Assembly (NCBI GenBank): GCA_021772635.1
Contig: JAJFLP010000079.1
Span: 47,205-111,204, forward strand
Reading direction: 5' to 3'
DNA length: 64,000 nt
From: Verrucomicrobiota bacterium
Lineage (GTDB): Bacteria; Verrucomicrobiota; Lentisphaeria; JABSQK01; JAJFLO01
Part shown: positions 53,990 through 62,038 of the stretch, piece by piece
How positions within the stretch are numbered: position 1 is the first letter of the stretch
Layout of the letters: each line of letters starts with the position of its first letter
The notes under the pieces: model-generated
The model's input: the letters and a program-made list of their open reading frames with translations, nothing else
Database searches by the model: none
Told to the model about the DNA's origin: nothing
Made by a program: the position numbers and the translations under genes

Positions 53990-54300
53990 GGAAATTATAG
54001 CCTTGATTTCCGATCGGATATCGACAAGTCCGACGTAATCGCTATAGTTACCCTGAACACCTTCGAGTTTCTTAATCGGCCATCATGTCTCGCCATAGCC
54101 ACATGCCGAAGGCGGAAGCCACCTGTCTACGTCCACCGTGACTACGACGGGCGTTGCCTGGGCGACGGCTGTTCGAAATATCGTTCGGAAATTTTTGGCT
54201 GATAAATTCGAAGCTATCCAAAAATTGTACTGCTTGTTGATAAATCCCGATTCAGAATGAGATCGCGGGCAGTATGGACCTCGTTCGGAAAGGACTTTCG
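53990..54300. repeat. Family E repeat cluster
   Basis: 'ACACCTTCGAGTTTCTTAAT', 'CATCATGTCTCGCCATAGCC', 'TATCGTTCGGAAATTTTTGG', 'TTCGAAGCTATCCAAAAATT', 'GTACTGCTTGTTGATAAATC': the longest composite unit in the window. Confidence 0.75.
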
Positions 54301-54479
54301 GTCTACTATTAGCTACACGCCGCGCCGCACTGATGGTCGATTTTCGTCGCGGAGCACTTCCGCCCCGACACGAGACGACGTAGATCGAATCGCACTGGAG
54401 ATTTCTGACGTTACTCGAAGGCGATTCGTGTGAATTTTCGAATGACTCACTAATAAACGGAAAAAAGGAATTTGTCATC

Positions 54480-54719
54480 ATGAGACGAGAGGTATTAGCT
54501 TTTCCGCGGCCCATGACGGTCGACAAAGAGTACAATAAAGTATACCCAGCGCAGCGGGGGATGAAATTGCATGATTACTTCGCGGCCAAAGCGCTCGGCG
54601 GGTTATTGGCCGGTGGCGCACACAGGAAGCAGGATCCCGATGAAATTGCCCATGAAGCTTTTAAACTCGCCGACTCAATGATGATGAAGCGGCATGACAG
54701 TCAGGGTTACGAACGGTAG
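54480..54719 (+). CDS. Small conserved protein with 'DYFAAKAL' motif
   Basis: 79 aa. The central 'GMKLHDYFAAKALGGLLAGG' and 'IAHEAFKLADSMMMKR' are the pattern of short hypothetical proteins often found in phage and bacterial genomes ('g.sLRDYfAAkaL...la..AY.iADamL'). AAGGAA precedes the ATG. The role is not known to me; it may be a prophage leftover or a host protein. Ends 12 bp before a family B fragment. Confidence 0.6.
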   Translation: MRREVLAFPRPMTVDKEYNKVYPAQRGMKLHDYFAAKALGGLLAGGAHRKQDPDEIAHEAFKLADSMMMKRHDSQGYER

Positions 54720-54730
54720 GTTGCGACAGG

Positions 54731-54800
54731 CTAGCCTGGATAATTCATCAGTATTCTGTCACAAGCCCTAATCTGTGCTCAAATAAGCCGATTAGCTTAG
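54731..54800 (+). mobile_element. Family B element, left fragment
   Basis: CTAG 54731-54734 followed by 'CCTGGATAATTCATCAGTAT' and 'CTCAAATAAGCCGATTAGCT', then it runs into the 3' end of the YjbQ gene, whose TAA stop (54797-54799) lies at the junction. Confidence 0.75.
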
Positions 54801-55219
54801 TTTCCGGTGACGGTGATAATCAAACGCCGAGATCCGCCGACATCACGGTGTTCGCAAAGGTAAATTCCCTGCCACGTCCCAAGGTTCAACTTCCCCCGTG
54901 TAATCGGGACTGTCACGCTATTTCCCAGGAGGGATGCCTTTATGTGCGCTGGCATGTCATCGGCCCCTTCAAGCGTATGCCGGTAATACGGCGCATTTTC
55001 AGGCACGGATTGGTTTAGGTAGTCTTCCAAATCGCGACGCACATCTGGTGATGCGTTTTCATTGATCGATAGCGATGCAGACGTGTGACAGATAAAAATA
55101 TGCGCTATTCCAACCGACATCGCGGATAATTCTGCGAGTTCCTTCGTGATTTCATTGGTAATCAGGTGAATACCGCGCGATTTTGGGCTTAATATTATTT
55201 CTTTCTGGAACCAACTCAT
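54797..55219 (-). CDS. yjbQ: YjbQ / UPF0047 family protein (secondary thiamine-phosphate synthase type)
   Basis: 140 aa. 'IAHIFICHTSASLSINENASPDVRRDLEDYL', 'HTLEGADDMPAHIKASLLGNSV' and 'LNLGTWQGIYLCEHRDVGGSRR' are the family signature, with conserved His and Glu for a metal. E. coli YjbQ has weak thiamine-phosphate synthase activity; the true function is open. The stop lies in a family B fragment and a family A' element starts 18 bp upstream of the ATG, so both edges are repeats. Confidence 0.9.
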   Translation of the reverse strand: MSWFQKEIILSPKSRGIHLITNEITKELAELSAMSVGIAHIFICHTSASLSINENASPDVRRDLEDYLNQSVPENAPYYRHTLEGADDMPAHIKASLLGNSVTVPITRGKLNLGTWQGIYLCEHRDVGGSRRLIITVTGN

Positions 55220-55237
55220 TTTTACCCTACTGTTTGT

Positions 55238-55420
55238 CTAGCCTGCATTATGCATAAACTTTCTATTGCGAATACGTATTTTGTTTCATCTAAAAGAGTT
55301 ATGAAGAACGTCGGATCTCGAAATATTTCAATATTCTTTCACCCCGACAACCTCCATAACTCATTAAGCTAAAACAAGCTACCTATTCTCATGACGAAAT
55401 TTGTGCGTAATGCAGGCTAG
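55238..55420 (+). mobile_element. Family A' palindromic element, copy 2
   Basis: CTAG 55238-55241 to CTAG 55417-55420, 183 bp. Ends CCTGCATTATGCATAAAC and TTTGTGCGTAATGCAGG, inner pair AAGAGTTATGAAGAACG / CTCCATAACTCATT. Confidence 0.85.
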
Positions 55421-55424
55421 TTTC

Positions 55425-55600
55425 TATACCGAATCGTCTTTGAGTTTTAGAAATATCCCTCGGCGTCTCTGGAGTGAAGACTTCCGAGTCGTCTCTCTAT
55501 CTCTCTCCGTATTCTCGGCCTTGAATCGCCCGGGACGCTTCCCACACAAGCGTCCCGTACTTAAGGACCGCAAACCAGCCTGCTTGCGGTCTACCCCCTA
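55425..55600. repeat. Family E repeat before the 55682 gene
   Basis: 'TACCGAATCGTCTTTGAGTT' and 'CCGTACTTAAGGACCGCAAA' to 'CTTGCGGTC'. Confidence 0.55.
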
Positions 55601-55681
55601 ACACTAATAGGATCTCCGCTGGGATCAGATTAGCTATTTGAGCAAACTTATTAATCGTAGCTGACTACAGGAATAGGATCA

Positions 55682-56221
55682 ATGAAAATCGGCGAAATCA
55701 CCAAACGCTCGCGGGGACTTCTAATAACCGCGATAATTCTTGTCGGCGGCGTCTCGGTCTTCGCCTTTCTGCAACTCAGCACGAATATCCCGATTAAAGA
55801 AACCTGGAATATACAGGCGTCGCATTTATGGCTGAATTGGCTTAAGCCATGCCGTTACAGTCGGTTCGGGACGGATGAACCAGTCCCCGAAACTGCGGCT
55901 TGGATTCGGTCTCAATTACCTGTTTCCGGGGGCTGCGATGAGATTTTGGAGACTAAGTCCAGTACGCTTACGGCGGTGCTTAAACGAAATTTTCCGAATC
56001 CGACCTATGCGGCAACCCACAACTTCCTGATGAACTGGTCGACACCGGAGCTGGGGAAGAAATATGCCATGAGTACAGACGATCCATTCGTCATTCTGAT
56101 ACGAAAATGCCCAAACAGTAGTAAAGTCGCAAACGTACTTCACATAAAGGTCACTGCCACGAAGCTGGGAAACGGATCAATCGTCGAGATTTGGGATAAC
56201 AAAGTTTACTTGCAATTGTAG
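55682..56221 (+). CDS. Unknown protein with N-terminal membrane anchor
   Basis: 179 aa. Signal-anchor 'LLITAIILVGGVSVFAFL' at about residues 13-30, then a globular part with three Cys ('KPCRYSRFG', 'GGCDEIL', 'IRKCPNSS') and a beta-rich ending 'VLHIKVTATKLGNGSIVEIW'. AGGAATAGGA lies upstream of the ATG. I do not recognise it; not related to its neighbours by strand or operon. Confidence 0.55.
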   Translation: MKIGEITKRSRGLLITAIILVGGVSVFAFLQLSTNIPIKETWNIQASHLWLNWLKPCRYSRFGTDEPVPETAAWIRSQLPVSGGCDEILETKSSTLTAVLKRNFPNPTYAATHNFLMNWSTPELGKKYAMSTDDPFVILIRKCPNSSKVANVLHIKVTATKLGNGSIVEIWDNKVYLQL

Positions 56222-56249
56222 TACAAGGCTGATTCTCATTCCGTCCCTG

Positions 56250-56993
56250 CTATAACCCCGGCGGCCGCTTATACCAAAGCCAGCATTCTTCCTTGCACTT
56301 GAGTGAAGATGGGCGTAACGCAATGCGAAACAATAATCGAAGCATACTTGCTGCGGTAAACCACTCCAATTTCCGCATCGACGTCACAACACCCGGTTCT
56401 ATTATCTCTGTTCTAGATCGGTTTTTCTTTGCCCATTTATTCAGCGCTCTGGAGAAATGTATTTCTTCAGAGGCGTAATATTCTTCGTCGAATCCACCGA
56501 TTTCTGTGAAAGCATTGCGCAAACAGAACACGTAAGATCCTGCCGCCCAATGCAACGCTTTGGCGAGCGTGTTCCACAGAAGCAACGTGGACTGCACTCT
56601 GATATCAGGTCTTCCATCTGCTGCGATTACCGCGCCGCCGCCGCAAATTCCGGAGCTCAGTGCCGTCAGAGTGTCGCGCAGAAGTTGTTCGGACACTGAA
56701 GTATCCGCGTCGACGAAAATCAAGAAACTTCCGCTGCTGGCGTTCGCTCCCGCGTTTCGCGCTCTCGCGATTTGTCGGTGTTCTTCGAAAACGACCTTCA
56801 CGTTATGCCTCTCAGCAACTGCTCGGGTGTTATCCGTCGAGTTGTTATCTGCGACGACTATTTCCCCGCTCAATGTCTTGACTCGATCCATCGCTCGCGT
56901 CAGATCCGAAAGGGTCGCCGGCAAAAAGTTTTCCTCGTTGTAAGCCGGTATAATAACCGAATAATCAATGGCTGAATCGGAGGAAAAGCTCAT
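56250..56993 (-). CDS. GT2-family glycosyltransferase
   Basis: 247 aa. GT-A fold: 'YSVIIPAYNEENFLPATLSDL' start, 'GEIVVADNNSTDNTRAVAER', the metal-binding DxD in 'LIFVDADTSVS' and a 'GGFDEEYYASEE' loop. Membrane or envelope sugar transfer is likely. The start codon overlaps the ruvB stop (ATGA), so it is cotranscribed with ruvAB, an unusual neighbour. Confidence 0.88.
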   Translation of the reverse strand: MSFSSDSAIDYSVIIPAYNEENFLPATLSDLTRAMDRVKTLSGEIVVADNNSTDNTRAVAERHNVKVVFEEHRQIARARNAGANASSGSFLIFVDADTSVSEQLLRDTLTALSSGICGGGAVIAADGRPDIRVQSTLLLWNTLAKALHWAAGSYVFCLRNAFTEIGGFDEEYYASEEIHFSRALNKWAKKNRSRTEIIEPGVVTSMRKLEWFTAASMLRLLFRIALRPSSLKCKEECWLWYKRPPGL

Positions 56994-58024
56994 TCTGCCT
57001 TAAACAGGCCAGGTTGACCTGTCAACTCCGTGTTTTCGACACCGAAGCGACGTGCTGCTTTAAGCGTAGTAACGCGACCTTGCGGTGTCCGATTTAAAAA
57101 CCCCTCCTGAATGAGAAACGGTTCATAGACCTCTTCGATAGTACCGACTTCCTCTCCTATGGCAACCGCGAGATTCTTGATTCCGACGGGACCTCCCTGA
57201 AATTTATATAGGATCGCTTCCAGTAACCGGTTATCCATTTCATCGAGTCCGTCATCATCAATCTCAAGCATCGCAAGAGCCTCTGCGGCAACCGAGCCGG
57301 TGACGATATTATCCGCCTTGACTTGAGCATAGTCGCGAACGCGGCTCAACAGATTATTCGCTATTCGCGGTGTTCCGCGGCTGCGACGAGCAACCTCCGC
57401 TGTGCCGTCGTCATCGATCTGTACCCCGAGAATACCGGCGGATCGCACGATGATTTCCGCCAGGACCGACGCCGGATAATAATCCAGCCGGATATGAAGC
57501 CCGAACCGCGAGCGTAATGGTGCGGACAATAGCCCCTGTCGTGTCGTTGCCCCGATGAGCGTAAACTTTGGGATGTCCAGGCGCACTGACCGGGATCCGG
57601 CACCCTGGTCAAGGACGATATCGATGTAATAGTCCTCCATCGCGCTGTACATGTATTCCTCAACGTTGGTGGATAACCTGTGAATCTCGTCTATAAAGAG
57701 AACGTCGCCCTCCTCCAAGCTGTAAAATAACCCCGCTAGATCGCCGGGCTTCTCGACAACAGGCCCGCTTGATGTCTTGATATTCTTCCCCCGCGCAATA
57801 GCAATGATATGCGCTAAGGTTGTCTTCCCCAACCCCGGCGGCCCACTTATAAGTAAATGATCCAGCGGGTCATCTCTCTCGGTTGCCGCCTGCACGTAAA
57901 TCTGAAGTTGTTCCTTCTTCTTTGTCTGACCGGGAAAATCGTCGAAGGTTGCTGGTCGCAAACTTGAATCCAGGCACTCGTCTTTCTTGTTCAAGGTAGA
58001 CGTTATGTATCGTTCTTCTTCCAT
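56990..58024 (-). CDS. ruvB: Holliday junction branch-migration ATPase RuvB
   Basis: 344 aa. 'LRPATFDDFPGQTKKKEQL', Walker A 'ISGPPGLGKTTLAHIIA', Walker B 'DVLFIDEIHRLSTNVEEYMYSAMED', sensor 'LIGATTRQGLLSAPLRSRFG' and the winged-helix ending 'EPFLIQEGFLNRTPQGRV' are complete. Drives branch migration with RuvA. AGGAAAG precedes ATG 58024, favoured over 58054. ruvA is upstream on the same strand. Confidence 0.96.
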   Translation of the reverse strand: MEEERYITSTLNKKDECLDSSLRPATFDDFPGQTKKKEQLQIYVQAATERDDPLDHLLISGPPGLGKTTLAHIIAIARGKNIKTSSGPVVEKPGDLAGLFYSLEEGDVLFIDEIHRLSTNVEEYMYSAMEDYYIDIVLDQGAGSRSVRLDIPKFTLIGATTRQGLLSAPLRSRFGLHIRLDYYPASVLAEIIVRSAGILGVQIDDDGTAEVARRSRGTPRIANNLLSRVRDYAQVKADNIVTGSVAAEALAMLEIDDDGLDEMDNRLLEAILYKFQGGPVGIKNLAVAIGEEVGTIEEVYEPFLIQEGFLNRTPQGRVTTLKAARRFGVENTELTGQPGLFKAE

Positions 58025-58074
58025 CAAATCTTTCCTAGATTGTAAGCATTCCAATTTTCAGCCGGATTGCCGTA

Positions 58075-58170
58075 CCGCATAAGTGGTGAATCCCGGTAGC
58101 GCGGGAAGCGTCTCGAGCAATTCGGACCGATAATGCGGAGAGAGATACTGCCTGCAGTATAACTAAACTC
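58075..58170. repeat. Family E fragment between ruvB and ruvA
   Basis: 'CCGCATAAGTGGTGAATCCC' and 'ACTGCCTGCAGTATAAC'. Confidence 0.5.
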
Positions 58171-58192
58171 GACGGGGAACAAAATCTTATTC

Positions 58193-58810
58193 TTACGAAT
58201 TCAAGATCTGAAGTGAGCACCGTATCAGATTCTCCGGCGTTAACTCTTCTTCCGCTTGGGCACCGGCTAACTTACCGATCGTCTTTCTCGCGGCGTCGGC
58301 CTTGAAACCCAGGGTAATTAAACCCGCGACTGCGTCTTCGATCGCGCGTTGACCGGCCTCGGACATGACGGTTTCGCCACTGCTGATGCATGCTTCGGGC
58401 AATATCTCATCAATCTTATCTTTCAGTTCGATAATCAGACGCTCAGCGGAACGTTTTCCGATACCGCTTATTCGGGATAACGTGCGAATATCCTTATTAA
58501 CAATGGCACTGCTGAAAGATCCCACGGACATCGAACTCAGGATATTCAATGCCAGTTTGGGGCCGACGCCGGAAACCGACGCGATCAGCATCTGAAATAA
58601 CGCACGTTCCTCAACAGTGGCGAACCCGTATAGTTGAAGCAAATCATCACGGACGTGGAGATACGTGTTCAAGCACAGTCTTTCGCCAACGGACGGTAAA
58701 CGGTCATACGTGCTCATCGGTATCAATACGGAAAATCCAATCTGATTCACCTCAATAACGGCACGGGTTAACGCTTTTTCAGCCAGATTTCCGTCGACGA
58801 AGTCGATCAT
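58193..58810 (-). CDS. ruvA: Holliday junction DNA-binding protein RuvA
   Basis: 205 aa. OB-fold N-terminal domain ('GFSVLIPMSTYDRLP', 'HVRDDLLQLYGFATVEERALFQ'), two HhH motifs ('IASVSGVGPKLALNIL', 'LSRISGIGKRSAERLIIEL') and the C-terminal domain III ('DAVAGLITLGFKADAARKTI') that binds RuvB. No clear ribosome site before the ATG. Confidence 0.95.
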   Translation of the reverse strand: MIDFVDGNLAEKALTRAVIEVNQIGFSVLIPMSTYDRLPSVGERLCLNTYLHVRDDLLQLYGFATVEERALFQMLIASVSGVGPKLALNILSSMSVGSFSSAIVNKDIRTLSRISGIGKRSAERLIIELKDKIDEILPEACISSGETVMSEAGQRAIEDAVAGLITLGFKADAARKTIGKLAGAQAEEELTPENLIRCSLQILNS

Positions 58811-59118
58811 TTTGAACCACTATTTTTGTGAACTCAGAGCAGTTGACTATCAATGAAATTAGATTTAGTATAAGGCGACGATTTGATTGTTCAAACGAAC
58901 AGAATCGATTCCGGGCATTCGAGTCGGAGGAAGCCGAATTTCCCGCGCCGGAACTGCGATCGCTCCTAACTTTGTTGCCGTTCGCCAGTCGCTCCGAAAT
59001 TTCCCGGAAATACAATCTTCCCGCGGTATGGGACACATTATTGACCGATGCCCTCATTCGCTGCAATCAGATACGCGGATCAAACTTCAGTAGTCAAAAA
59101 ATTACAGAGGATTAAAAA
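58811..59118. other. Divergent spacer ruvA / gltA
   Basis: Holds a 95-codon plus-strand frame (58828-59115) with no family resemblance or ribosome site; I leave it out. Promoters of ruvA and gltA must lie here. Confidence 0.4.
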
Positions 59119-60402
59119 ATGGCTGATAACGCAAAGTTAATTATCGAAGGTACAACCTATGAACTGCCGACCTTGATTGGAACGGAAGGTGAGAAGGCCG
59201 TTGACATCCGCAAATTGCGCGGCGCAAGCGGCTACGTTACCCTCGATAGCGGTTATATGAATACCGGATCATGCGAAAGCGCAATCACATTCATTAACGG
59301 AGAAGAAGGTATCCTGCGTTACCGTGGCATCCCGATTGAACAACTCACCGAGAAATCTTCGTTCGCGGAAGTAAGTAAATTGGTGCTCGATGGAGAACTT
59401 CCGAAATCCGATGTGTTGGATGAGTTTTCGCGGGTGTTGACTGAAAACGCAATGATTCCGGAGGAACTTAAAAATTCGTTATATAATTTCCCGGCTGACG
59501 CGCATCCAATGAGTGTTTTAGGGTCACTGATCTTCGGCCTTGCAGGGTTTTATCCGCACGTTGACGCGACATCCAGTGAAGACGAGATTCGCACCGCCGC
59601 CACCAATCTGATCGCAAAAACCAGTACCATCGCAGCGTTCTCCTACAAACGATCGATCGGTGAGCCGTTTGTATATCCGTCGAAGGATCTCGGTTACTCG
59701 GAAAACTTTCTGAATATGATGTTTTCTTCTCCCGTAAACGGTTACGAAATTGACTCTGACATGGTCGAGGCATTGGAAAAGCTGCTTATTCTCCATGTCG
59801 ATCACGAGCAGAATTGCTCCGCCTCTACCATGCGTTTGGTCGGAAGTTCACATGCCAACCTCTATTCAGCGGTTGCAGCAAGTATCGCAGCGTTGTGGGG
59901 GCCGCTACATGGCGGTGCGAACCAGTCGGTTATGGAAATGCTCGCGACGATTCATCAGTCCGGGAAGGATCCGGCCGACTTCATTGAGATGGCCAAGGAC
60001 AAGTCGAACAGTTTCCGTCTTGCCGGGTTCGGCCACCGGGTCTACAAGAACTACGATCCCAGAGCACGGGTAATAAAGGGGACCTGCAGAAAGGTGCTGG
60101 AGAAATCTGCGAAAGACCCGCTTCTTCAAATTGCGATGCAACTCGAAGAACAGGTTCTCCAGGATGATTATTTCATTCAGCGCAAGCTTTACCCGAATGT
60201 TGATTTCTATAGTGGAATCCTGTACAAAGCAATGGGGATCCCAACCGAAATGTTCACGGTGCTGTTCGCCATCGGACGGATGCCGGGCTGGATCTCGCAA
60301 TGGAAAGAAATGATTTCAGATCCGACAAATAAGATTGGCCGTCCGCGCCAGATCTACAATGGCAACAATAAGACGGATTACACTCCCGTTGAGAATAGAT
60401 AG
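59119..60402 (+). CDS. gltA: Citrate synthase (type II)
   Basis: 427 aa, the hexameric Gram-negative type. 'LDSGYMNTGSCESAITFING' , 'GILRYRGIPIEQL', catalytic His in 'GSSHANLYSAVAASIAALWGPLHGGAN' and 'FGHRVYKNYDPRA', and the Asp at 'PNVDFYSGILYKAMGIP' are present. AGAGGA before the ATG. Its TAG stop (60400-60402) lies inside the terminal inverted repeat of the element at 60399-60693. Confidence 0.97.
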   Translation: MADNAKLIIEGTTYELPTLIGTEGEKAVDIRKLRGASGYVTLDSGYMNTGSCESAITFINGEEGILRYRGIPIEQLTEKSSFAEVSKLVLDGELPKSDVLDEFSRVLTENAMIPEELKNSLYNFPADAHPMSVLGSLIFGLAGFYPHVDATSSEDEIRTAATNLIAKTSTIAAFSYKRSIGEPFVYPSKDLGYSENFLNMMFSSPVNGYEIDSDMVEALEKLLILHVDHEQNCSASTMRLVGSSHANLYSAVAASIAALWGPLHGGANQSVMEMLATIHQSGKDPADFIEMAKDKSNSFRLAGFGHRVYKNYDPRARVIKGTCRKVLEKSAKDPLLQIAMQLEEQVLQDDYFIQRKLYPNVDFYSGILYKAMGIPTEMFTVLFAIGRMPGWISQWKEMISDPTNKIGRPRQIYNGNNKTDYTPVENR

Positions 60403-60693
60403 TTAAACCTTGTTCGAAAAGGTAGCGCGGCCCGCATTGGGAGCGCATGTCGGTCAGGTTTCGGCCGGGATCGGTTACGTTAATAGCTTGGAGCTATTGA
60501 CTTACCGATCCGGGTCGAAAGATGCCCGTCATCCGCCGCAACCCGAAGGGCACTTACCTCTTTCGGTGCCTTTTCGCGCTTTTTGGTCGAATCCGATGCT
60601 CAAGCATCGAATGTCGACCGAAAAAGCACGAAAATTCGACCGAAATAGGCAGGCGTGCGGACCACGATACCTTTTCGAACAGGGTCTAACTAT
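60399..60693. mobile_element. 295-bp element with 26-bp terminal inverted repeats
   Basis: Left end ATAGTTAAACCTTGTTCGAA + AAGGTA, right end the complement of ATAGTTAGACCCTGTTCGAA + AAGGTA: 24 of 26 positions agree. The interior has further short inverted segments ('AAAGCACGAAAA', 'GCTCAAGCATCG'). No coding frame. A different family from the CTAG elements. Confidence 0.75.
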
Positions 60694-60805
60694 AGTAGAA
60701 CGACCGTACCACACGTCCTTGTGCCGTACTGTTAGAACGCTAAATTTGTCTGTATTGAGCTAAAATCGTTGACAAAACGGAATAAACTAATAGTGGAGAA
60801 TGATC

Positions 60806-61225
60806 ATGTATCCAGAAGAAGTTGTTGCACCAATGCGGCAGGAGACCATTGATATTGGGTTTCAGGAATTGCGCACGGCGAAAGATGTAAGTGACGCGCT
60901 GGAAGGCGCGACGGGCACCGCACTGGTGTTTATCAATTCGGTTTGCGGTTGCGCTGCCGGGATGGCTCGTCCGGGACTTGCAATCGCGCTTAGCAATAGT
61001 GAACATAAGCCAGACCATCTCTATACCGTCTTCGCTGGGAACGATAGTCAGGCGACTGCAGCGGTTCGAGATTACTTCATCGGATATCCACCGTCGTCGC
61101 CGTGCATGGGCTTACTGAAAGACGGCAGCTTGGTATCAATAATACAGCGGTATGACGTCGAAGGACACAGTGCCGATCAAGTGGCAGGGGCACTGACCAA
61201 GATCTTTAGTGAGCATTGTGGCTGA
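60806..61225 (+). CDS. Bacilliredoxin (YphP/YqiW, BrxA/B family)
   Basis: 139 aa. 'VVAPMRQETIDIGFQELRTA' and the active-site 'FINSVCGCAAGMARPG' with the CGC motif are characteristic; 'VFAGNDSQATAAVRDYFIGYPPSSP' follows. These proteins remove bacillithiol-type mixed disulfides; whether this organism makes bacillithiol is unknown. GGAG lies 7 nt before ATG 60806, better than the ATG at 60800. A thioredoxin gene follows 190 bp on. Confidence 0.9.
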   Translation: MYPEEVVAPMRQETIDIGFQELRTAKDVSDALEGATGTALVFINSVCGCAAGMARPGLAIALSNSEHKPDHLYTVFAGNDSQATAAVRDYFIGYPPSSPCMGLLKDGSLVSIIQRYDVEGHSADQVAGALTKIFSEHCG

Positions 61226-61239
61226 ACTCGGGAAGCTTT

Positions 61240-61345
61240 CGTTATACTGCAAGCAGTACAATTTTTAGATGACTTCAAACCAAGTACGTAAGAAATATCG
61301 AACGATTTTTCGAAAACTCGACGGCGTTCGATATAATTCCCGATT
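61240..61345. repeat. Family E repeat between bacilliredoxin and trxA
   Basis: 'ATACTGCAAGCAGTACAATT', 'AAATATCGAACGATTTTTCG' and 'AACTCGACGGCGTTCGATAT': near-complete unit in inverted orientation. Confidence 0.75.
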
Positions 61346-61417
61346 AATTGGGATATTTTCTGGGCGGAGCTTGGCTCATAACAGAGACTGATAGGACTAT
61401 TTAAAGGAGCGTGAAAA

Positions 61418-61738
61418 ATGGCATTGGTAACATTGGATTCGAGTAATTTTGAAGAGCAGACGAAAGAGGGCGTTACACTTGTCGACTTTTGGGCGGAATG
61501 GTGCGGACCGTGTCGCGCGTTGACACCTATATTAGAGGAACTGGACCAGGAGATCGCGGGTGCAGCCACTATTGGAAAGGTAAACGTTGATGATAATTCT
61601 GAATTGGCCCAAAAGTTCAATGTAATGAGTATTCCAGCGGTCTTCATCTTAAAGGATGGCGAAGTCGCGAGTCAGTTTGTGGGCGTGCAGACTAAGCAGG
61701 TTCTTACTGACGCGATTAACAAGGAACTCGCGGGTTAG
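61418..61738 (+). CDS. trxA: Thioredoxin
   Basis: 106 aa. 'LVDFWAEWCGPCRALTPILEEL' with the WCGPC active site and cis-Pro in 'NVMSIPAVFILKDGEV'. General cytoplasmic disulfide reductase. AAAGGAGC precedes the ATG at 8 nt. Neighbour of the bacilliredoxin, so a thiol-redox pair. Confidence 0.97.
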   Translation: MALVTLDSSNFEEQTKEGVTLVDFWAEWCGPCRALTPILEELDQEIAGAATIGKVNVDDNSELAQKFNVMSIPAVFILKDGEVASQFVGVQTKQVLTDAINKELAG

Positions 61739-61799
61739 ACCACCGACGTGTCCCGGTCAATTTTCCAGACTGCAAGCCCCAGATTCAGTGAACTTGAGC

Positions 61800-62030
61800 G
61801 GCGATAGGCATTCATCTTTTTCACCTGATTCATTCAATGAAGTCCTCGACATACCGCCGCGGGTATGCCTATGGCTTCCTTAAACGAATCGGATATATAC
61901 GGAAAATAATGGTTCCGTATGCGGGACGAAATATCGTTTTCGCCGCGGCGGATTTCGCTAGGCTCAACATAGATCTTAGCTGATAAAGTTGAAGCTATCC
62001 AAAAATTGTACTGCTTGCAGTATAGCTGGT
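61800..62030. repeat. Family E repeat before mnmA
   Basis: 'GAAATATCGTTTTCGCCGCG' near 61929, 'TAGCTGATAAAGTTGAAGCT' and 'CCAAAAATTGTACTGCTTGC' ending directly before mnmA, with 'AGTATAGC' completing the hairpin. Confidence 0.7.
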
Positions 62031-62038
62031 GATGTTCG

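Noticed and set aside
54083..54535. 150-codon minus-strand frame upstream of the 54480 gene
   Set aside because: Entirely within family E repeats, shares the '..QYNFWIAS..LSAK' string with repeat frames elsewhere.
58828..59115. 95-codon frame before gltA
   Set aside because: No family resemblance or ribosome site; lies in the divergent promoter region of ruvA and gltA.
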